From Siphonodentalium dalli (lineage: Eukaryota > Mollusca > Scaphopoda > Gadilida > Siphonodentaliidae), in NCBI GenBank assembly GCA_032622095.1, contig CP136063.1, positions 144,661,950-144,725,949 on the forward strand: a stretch of 64,000 nt of DNA, written 5' to 3'. The translations under genes and the position numbers were made by a program. Below the pieces are notes generated by a model. The model did no database searches. It was not told the origin of the DNA and saw only the letters and a program-made list of their open reading frames with translations. Positions 56,311 through 64,000 of this stretch are shown one piece after another (the first letter of the stretch is position 1; each line of letters opens with the position of its first letter).

Positions 56311-56914
56311 TGCCCGTGCGGTGTGACCTTGACCTTTAAATGACCTTGAACCTGTATCTCGGTATCCGCTTGGCCGATTTCCACCATTTTCGGGGTGTTG
56401 GTGTAAAAAAACAACACAACGACTCTACCCCGTCTGTGTGTGTGGCCGCGATGGACTCCGAAACGGCTCGACCGATTTCGACGAAACTTGGTACGGGCAC
56501 GTAATATCACCCATCCATTTGTTCGTGCGGAGTGACCTTGACCTTCAAACCGATGACCTTCAACCCGTATATCGGCCCCTGCATGGCCGATTTGGACCGA
56601 ATTTGGTATGTGGGGTAGTGTGAGGCGCTGAGCAATTTCGTCACACCCGGATTCCCGTGCGGCGTGACTTTGACCTTCGAGTGACCTTGATTCTCTATCT
56701 CAGGATCCGATGGGACGATCGGGATGAAATTTCGTAGATAGGGATGGTTCGGGTAGCCAAACATTTTCAACGGGTAGCGGTGTGACCTTCACCTTTGAAA
56801 TGACCTTGAACCTGTATATCGGTATCCGCTGGGCCGATTTCCACCATTTTTGGGGTGTTGGTGTAAAAAAAAAACACACAACGACTCTCCCCGTCAGGAC
56901 GGGTATCCAGCTAG

Positions 56915-57315
56915 TCTACTATATATTTTGGGACTTCTGTTTGTTTGTTTGTTTATTAGCTATGGCCGGGAAAACTGCAGGGCGGATTTAGCCCAAACTT
57001 GCTATCTAAGGGTAAAAAGACACGGGAATGGTCATCGGACCGCTTCTGAGAACGTCAGAGCATTCATTCTCCAATCCCCCACCACCGCTATGGGAATTCA
57101 TGGGTTAATCGCGTTATAGTTAAAGAGCGTTCGTATCCGCATCAAGAGCGTGTATGTGTCCAGACATGCGCGTGTTGTGCCTGTGTACAGACATGAGCGT
57201 GTTGTGTGATTCTTAAGTCTGTGTTCGTACTTAGGGGTTCCTGGGAATGGGGGAGATTTTCATCGGGTCAGTTTTTCCGCCAGAGGTGACCTTCACCTTG
57301 AAACGGGTACCCACA
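56915..57315 (+). mobile_element. Helitron-like fragment C (5' end)
   Basis: It begins TCTACTATATATTTTGGG immediately after the CTAG end of element B, with ACTTCTGTTTGTTTG, as in element D. It shares 56985-57110 with element A in opposite orientation. The 3' end is not clear. A TAAAGAGCGTT motif lies at 57120. Confidence 0.5.
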
Positions 57316-57534
57316 ATTGATATAATATATAGTTGGGGACTTCTGTCTGTTTGTTTGTTTGTCTGTTAGCTATGGCCGGGAAAACTGCTGGACGGATTTC
57401 GACGAAATTTGATACCTACGGGTATTTGTCCGGGGAGTGTTTTGGACAGGTCAAATAGTGACTCCGACCTGACCTTGACCTTCAAAATGGTCAATTCAAG
57501 GTCAAACCCCGGACGAAGTCGGGTCACCTGCTAA
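57316..57534 (+). mobile_element. Short Helitron-like element D
   Basis: A 219-bp unit, GTTGGGGACTTCTGTCTG at the 5' side and the hairpin CCCCGGACGAAGTCGGG then TCACCTG and CTAA followed by T at the 3' side. The end fits the CTRR rule. The 5' TC is unclear in the TA-rich edge. Confidence 0.55.
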
Positions 57535-57787
57535 TTCTTATATATTAATTAAATGCAGTGACTGCCGATGGCGAAATCGTTTTCGATTGTTTATCGCCGA
57601 TAGAAGCTTCCGATTCGAGTAGTAAATATTTACAATTTAGCGTAGTTCAGATAATATTTTCTATGGAGTGGTACGGTCGATTTGCTTGAAATTTTCAGTG
57701 ATGTTAGTAGAATGCTACATTCCCCCAGTTGGCATATCATCTTAATACTAACTTATCAGTTTCAAGCACCCGAACAAGTACATAATA

Positions 57788-60700
57788 TCTATATATATAT
57801 ATTTGCGAATGTCTGTCTGTCTGTGCTCTATAGAAATTCACAGGTGAATGGCACCAAAGGGGTCTACTAAGGGTAACTTTTTTCGAGAAAGATAATGGTG
57901 CGGGTTAGGATTTTCTAAAGTGACGCCGTTGTTGTCAGGGGCAGGAAATGGGGAGGGGCAGAATTTTTGTTTGTCGCCGATTGCCACGAAACTTATATAT
58001 AATCATCCCCATGATATAAGGAATCTGGTGGTGTGGTTTAAATATGTGAAAAGTTGCGCCGTTCGAGTCAGGGATGCACGGAAGGGGAGAGGTGCATGAA
58101 AATTGACGAACTAATTTTAGCGCCGAGGGACCATCTAGATGGCACCAAACGGTCTACTAGCGGTAACGTTTTACGAGAAAAATAATGGTGCGGTTTAAAA
58201 TTTTCTAAAGTGACGCTGTTGTCAGGGGCAGAAAAGCGGGAGGGGTAGAAAAAATGTTTGCGCCGATTGCCACCAAACTTTTATATAATAATTCCCATGA
58301 TATGTGGAATATAATGGTGTTGTTTAATTACGCCAAACGTGGCGCCATCCGCGTCACGGATGCACGGAAGGGGAAAGGGGCACCAAAATTGATAAAACTA
58401 ATTTTAGCGCCCATTTCCACCAAATTGATATATATTCTTCCCCATGATACAAGGAATCTAATTGTGCGATTTAAAGACTCCAAATTGCTGTCGTTTTGGA
58501 TGGAAGATTGTGGGAGGGGCACTCAATTTGATAATAATGGGTTTAGTCGCCGATTGCCACCACACTTATACAATATCATCCCCACGGTATGAGGAATCTA
58601 ATGGTTTGGTTTAAATCTGTCAAGACTCAAAAGTGGCGTCATTTGAGTCAAGATTGAACTGAATAGCAGAGGGGCACCAACATTGATACTCAATAATTTT
58701 AGCACCAATTTCCACCAAAGTGATACGCATTCTTATCTATAATACGAGAAGTCTGATCGTGTGATTTAAAGACGCCATGTTGTTGCTGTTGGGGTGAGAG
58801 ATGGGGTTAGTGGGCACTAAATTTTATTAAAATTGGTTTAGTCGCCGATTAGTACCAAACTTATCAATAGTCATCTCCATGATATCATGAGTCTAATTGT
58901 GTGGTTTAAGGATGTCACAAGCGGTCACAAGTGGGGCCATTCGAGTCAGGATGCAAAGAGGGTGAGAGAAACACAAAAAAGATGAACAATATGTTTAGTG
59001 CTGATATCTACCAGATTTATACATATTCTCCGTGATTCGAGACCTAATCGTGTGGTTTAGATACGCCAAATTGGTGCCGTTTGGATGAGCGATATGGGGG
59101 CCCTAAATTTGATACGAATTTGTCAGGGGTGGACTGAAAGGGATAGGGGCACCAACATTGATAAAAATAATTGGTGTCGTATGGATGTGAGATTTGGGGG
59201 GGGGGGGGGGTAGGCACTAAATTTTATAAGAATTGGTTTAGTCACCGATTGCTACCAAACTTATCCCAAATCATCCACATGGTATGAGGAGTCTAATGGT
59301 GTGGCTTAAAACTGTTAAAAGTGGCGTCATTCGAGTCATGGGTTGCACTGAAAAGGAGAGGGGTATCAGAATTGATACATAATAATTTTAGCGCCAATTT
59401 CCACCAAATTGATACATGTTCTTATCCATGATACGAGGAATCAAATCATGTGATTTAAAGACGCTAAATTGGTGCTGATTGTGTGAGAGATTGTGTGGGG
59501 TGGGCACTACACTTGTCGCCGATTAGCATCAAACTTATAAATATTTATCTCCATGATATCAAATTGTGTGGTTTAAAGAAATTGGTGCCTTTCGAGACAG
59601 GGGTCCACATAGTGTGAGAGAGACACAACAATGGATAAACAATATGTTTAGCGCCGATTTCCACCAGACAGATACACATTCTTCTCCGTGATTTGAGGAA
59701 TCTAATCGTGTGGTTTAAATACGCCAAATTGGTGCCGTTTTGGTGAGAGATACGGGGGCCCTAAATTTGATACGAATTTGTATACTCGCTAACTTTCAAC
59801 AATTTTATATATATTCATCTCCATAATGAGTCAAATTGTGTGGTTAATGATGTCAAATGAGTCCGAAACCTGATAGAAATATGTTTAGTGACAATTAACG
59901 TCAAATTCATACACGTTCTTCTCAAATGTTACGAGGAAAACGTCACATTTGGTGCCTAGATATATTTGCAAATATATGTCTGTATTTGTTCGATATATAA
60001 CTTCACGGGGTACATTCGAGATGGCACCAAGGCGTTCTAACAGTGGTAACTTTTTACGAGGAAGATAATGGTGCATGATAATATATTAGAATATCTCATG
60101 ATAATATTATAACACAATTCAGTCTGCCCCATTCAGTATAGTTTCCACAACAAAGTTACAAGAGATATGGAAATGTATAGAAGACCTGTTCAACAATATA
60201 GGTTACAGTGTGCCGTAAAATATAATTTCTTCTGAGATAAAAGAAAACGGAGTCAGTGGCACTTTTCAGGATCCTCCAATACTGACATATGAGAAGGTTA
60301 TATCTGCCCAATATACAGAGGATATCTTTCATGTTTTAGAAGACTCATCGCCTAACATAAACAACTCAAAATCTCGCTCTGTGTCGGTCACATGTAGCTG
60401 ATATAGAGCATAGCACCATTTCTTTTAAACTGAGAATAATTTGCCAGTATATAGCACCACGAACAGAGGGGCACCTGTGCATTTCTTTAAAACATCTGTA
60501 TCTTCATGGAGATATGATAATCAGGTGTCCTCAAAATCTTAGTCTAACCCACTAGATTGGTTGATACATCTCTATGTAAAACCCAATTGTCGTCTTTTAT
60601 TTTTTGCGAACTAATGTGTTTATGATGTTCATTAATCGCGATAAACAAAATGACAATCACTCCGATCCGACAAGGTGAGCTACTACTTATATTCCGTGTG

Positions 60701-60855
60701 TAACAATCATGTTTTGTGATGCTATTTGGAAATATAATTTATGATAATATGTGTAACGCTTTGAACAAGAGTATCCTCTATTCCCACCATATGCCCACAC
60801 TTTGCAGAGGGTTTCACATCACTTTAACATGGGCAACGCCGGGTAACCCTGCTAG
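57788..60855 (+). mobile_element. Helitron-like element E with internal tandem repeats
   Basis: The 5' end is TCTATATATATATATTTGCG preceded by A. The 3' end is GGGCAACGCCGGGTAACCCT, GCTAG followed by T. The interior, about 57960-59760, is built from six to eight diverged units of 110-330 bp, each with GCCGATTGCCACCAAACTTA, CATGATATGAGGAATCTAAT and GGTGTGGTTTAAA-like blocks. A G run lies at 59196-59207. No Rep or helicase frame is present, so it is non-autonomous. Confidence 0.6.
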
Positions 60856-62440
60856 TACATATATATATATACCGAAGTCTCAAAATATATGGTAGATTAT
60901 ATTTATATTTATATTTCAACTAAACACATACGGCTACAAAGGCTTATGAGTGAGACTTACGGTATTTTCTTATTTGTGCCGCGCATGTCGGGACAGTGAT
61001 CACATATGGCAATAGATACGGCATTACATGCGCTGCATATTTGACAATAAGTTTAGGGTGGCATCCAAAACGGCCAACAAAATCGAAGTTTCTCACACTT
61101 TCCATCACAAACGTGACAGTTCGTTATCTGTGGACAAGGTAATTGTTAATCATGAGGTCACTGGTAACCGTAAACAAACAGAAGAACCCTACTAGTGTTT
61201 CAATTAATTTAAGCTAATGATAATTGATTGTCTTAAGGACTATAGATACTCATTTATTGGGGGAATACTTGATAAAAGTCAATGTATAGACAGATTAAAA
61301 CAATCATCATTAACATGACATTGTGCCTTTTCGGTAAGCTTAGATAAGTAATATAAATTTATATAATTTTTCTGAAGAAAATTGAAATTGCATGCCCAAA
61401 TTACCAGCCTCCAATTTCAAGTTGCCTATCTCTGATGTAAACATGTGTTCAGGTGAAATATTTTATATTAATGAAATTAGTTGTAATACAGAAATAAAGA
61501 AATGACTTTTGCAGTATATAATATTGTTTTGCCAAACAGTTATACAGCATGCTACTACTTCCTGTTCTATAATTTGATTATCTATAGTCCTTAAATGTTC
61601 TCTCACTCTGCGCATCCTATGAAATTTACACTATTTCGATTATTGTAGACATTCTCACATACATCGTTATATGGTTAGTCTGCGGTGAAACAAGATCATT
61701 TGTTAGATCCACATGCATCTTTGCAGCCAAAGCTCAGTAGTCACAGTAGATCGGGAGGAAGTATAATCCGTCTGGTTTGTAGGACTCAATCAATGAGCGA
61801 CCAGTCATGGATGTCAGGACATGGTACACCAGGCTGGGGAGTTAGTATGATGTGTCAATCATTGATATAGTTCGCACGAAGGTGTGTTAATTTCTCAAGG
61901 AGTCTGTGGCTGCTGGTGGTAGAAGATGTGTTCCAGTGTTCGGTATACAACACAAGAACGTGTGCGTTAATTTGTCGAATTGACGACATTATGGCTCACC
62001 ATAATATAGCCCACATGAAAACGGTTGGTAGGATATGTAGTGCCATCGTGAACATTAATAGATTGCACAAATTAATGGAAAAGACGATCACATTTTACCG
62101 CTTTCGACTATTAAGTCAAACGACTTCATTTTATAGGTGTTTGTGAGTGTCGTAGCCTGTCGAGATCAGGAACTACCTGTCCGTATCACGTGACAGTCGA
62201 CCCCATGGCACATATATAATTCAGTGTTTTTGAAACAGCATGTAGATTCTGCACTCGACCATTCGCGAAAAAATAGATATGTGAAGCCTATCCTGAATAC
62301 AAGTATTGTATTCTCGGGTTGCTGGAAAAATGTAGCATAAAGACTTATTCTGAAAATGTATCATGTATCATACTATGCAACAACTTCAACAATCTACTAA
62401 TATCGATAATAACATACTTACATCCTTCCATTAATGTGTA
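60856..62440. other. No recognised gene
   Basis: AT-rich sequence with short frames (61685-61870, 61916-62146) lacking any domain I recognise. Confidence 0.5.
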
Positions 62441-63270
62441 TGTGGGGGAATTCTTATTTTCCTATTTTTGGTCAAAAATTTGGATAGAAATGGTCATCAG
62501 TTGGAAATTTTCCTACCTTAGGGGGGTGACACGTTGGAAATTTCAAACACTTGGAAAGCTTGTCTCCTGGTCCCTCCCCCGTGGCCAGTCAAAAACTGCT
62601 AGTTAATTTAAGAAAACAATATTGTCATACATTTGGCCAACATTGTCATTGGAATTTCCAACAGTAGGAAGGCTTGAGGCTAGTCTAGATGTTAGGATTT
62701 TGCGATTTTCTTGTTCAGATTTCAAACTTTTCGCACATCGGGTCGGTGTGTCATTGCCCCATACCCATGGCCAATACAAAACTGCTAATTAGTTTAGCAA
62801 AACAATATTTTACTACATTTGGTCAAACTTGTGGACAGAAATGGTCATCAGTTGAAGAATTTTCCAACCTGAGGGGGAGTATGAGGTTTGAAATTTCCAA
62901 CACTAGGAAAGCTTCAGTTGAGGCCAGTCTAGATGCTAGGATTTACCATGGTCGACCCGGTGTGTCCTGGTCTCTTGATCGTAGCTGTGTGCATTTGTCT
63001 GGAATTAGACCACTAGTTGTTTGTTTTTTGTTGCAATTTTCAGGTTAAATATCTGAACGTTCTCATACCGGGAATATAGATCCATGGCTTATAAATATAT
63101 AGGAAATTAGGCCTGAGGACTGAGGTACAAGGGGGGTGCAAATGGAATTATGCAAAAACTTGTGTTGGTCTGATTCTGACTCACGGGGGGGGGGGGGGGG
63201 GTGCAGTTGGAATTTCCCAAGGTGGATAGTCCCCCCCCCCCAACGGAGACCCTCTAGCTACGTCCCTGTA
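62440..63270. repeat. Second copy of the dispersed poly-G-rich repeat (inverted)
   Basis: Reverse complement of 5838-6417 and 7146-7575, without the LINE tail. It keeps the two CATCAGTTG(G/A)A(A/G)(A/G)ATTTTCC-type blocks, GGCCAGTCAAAAACTGC, and G (63184-63202) and C (63231-63240) runs. It ends CCTCTAGCTACGTCCCTG. Confidence 0.75.
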
Positions 63271-64000
63271 TGTGGCATATATAACAATATCCCTGTCTAT
63301 AGTGCACGAGATACATGTTGATGGTTATATGATAACAACACTAGGCATAGGTGTTCCTAAAGTATGTCCCGTTACATATATGCTCGTTTGAGTGTCATGC
63401 AAATAATGTTATCCCCTGGACACAGAGCGGGAATAGTCAGCACCCAGGTGCACTTGCATAAGAACGAATCAATAACCAATGGCGAAGCAAGATTCAGGCG
63501 TACTCATTATCGGCCAGTCCACTCTCATAGTCCCTTTCATGCCCGTCGGGTTCATAGAATAGATCAACATCTTGCTAATATTATCATCTTCGTATTGTTA
63601 ACAAATCCAAATGATTTCCGTTGACCTAGAATATATACCCACAAGCAGGGCAATAACATAACAACTAAATATATTCAAACTTTTTCCTAAAATTCCTGAA
63701 GTACTGAACCTTTTGATATGCAGTGTATCGGATCGCCCCAGTTGGCCCGGTCCGTCCCCCAGCGCTAATATATAATCAAGCGATGGGAGTTCTGCTTGTT
63801 AGTGCTGCTGAACTTCAAAAGATTCAAGTCAATAAGATATGCACGATTTTCGTTCTAACAACGGCCCACACAAACTTGTGACAAAAACCGTTAAGGGTAT
63901 CTAATACCATAGAAATCGGATATAAAAAATGATTAGAATGGTAGTCCCAATCTTTTTGGATGCTGTTTTGAGAATTTTTTATTCTGGACACTGATGTTTC
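63271..64000. other. No recognised feature
   Basis: The open frame at 63364-63624 (86 codons) has no domain. Nothing else stands out. Confidence 0.45.

Larger units (their letters stand above)
40402..56914 (+). mobile_element. Helitron-like element B, split by the Maverick insertion
   Basis: The 5' end TCTAATATATATTTGAGG (preceded by A) and the 3' end, hairpin CCCCGTCAGGACGGG then TATCCAG and CTAG followed by T, fit Helitron termini. Its body resumes exactly at the Maverick target duplication (40525-40530, 55466-55471). The related text at 56437-56515 (GCTCGACCGATTTCGACGAA to GGGCACGTAATATCACCC) shows the uninterrupted site. The body (55472-56914) has GTGACCTTGACCTT-type repeats and no coding frame. 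Confidence 0.7.

Overview
The window looks like a transposon-dense stretch of an animal genome, most likely a marine invertebrate. There are no operons outside one virus-like element, coding density is low, and there are several LINE reverse-transcriptase remnants, DIRS/Ngaro-type fragments, Helitron-like ends, hAT-like and other palindromic MITEs, minisatellites and very long inverted repeats. I found no convincing host protein-coding gene and no intact rRNA or tRNA gene. The taxon is inference; nothing here fixes it to a phylum.

Layout. 1-2790: a 5'-truncated, broken LINE on the minus strand that runs off the left edge. 4964-11155: a giant interrupted palindrome with a dead LINE 3' end in its loop; a second LINE tail and a poly-G-rich dispersed repeat sit in the left arm and a 419-bp MITE in the right arm. 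11579-12611: diverged tandem repeats and a duplicated perfect palindrome. 12990-13965: DIRS/Ngaro gag and the start of its RT; the matching tyrosine-recombinase end lies at 18043-18324, with about 4 kb of MITE and repeat sequence between. 20374-20730: a 43-bp minisatellite. 22645-24335: a GC-rich palindrome, then a dead LINE. 28593-30735: a LINE with a 616-codon open RT frame. 31053-35626: a palindrome with arms of about 2.1-2.2 kb and clusters of the heptamer TGACTAA. 39001-60855: a chain of Helitron-like elements.

The centrepiece is 40531-55465, a complete-length 14,935-bp Maverick/Polinton (adintovirus-type) element. It has terminal inverted repeats of about 449 bp starting with AG, a 6-bp target duplication (CACGTA), and sits inside a Helitron-like repeat. 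All recognisable genes are on the minus strand. In transcription order they are packaging ATPase, a basic protein with a hydrophobic tail, a Pro-rich protein with a PPPY motif, an uncharacterised 140-residue protein, retrovirus-like integrase with chromodomain, a small membrane protein, penton, a small basic core-like protein, major capsid protein, adenain-like protease, an uncharacterised 177-codon frame, protein-primed family B DNA polymerase with N-terminal zinc fingers, and an uncharacterised 150-residue protein. Together these are the integration (integrase), replication (polymerase) and virion assembly/maturation (capsids, protease, ATPase) modules. Neighbouring genes are packed with ATGA or TAATG overlaps. 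Nearly every large gene carries nonsense codons or frameshifts, and an 843-bp hAT-like MITE has landed in one end, so the copy is a fossil. The short genes are still open.

All coordinates of repeat arms and frameshifts were found by eye. Family assignments come from motif recognition, not from a database search.
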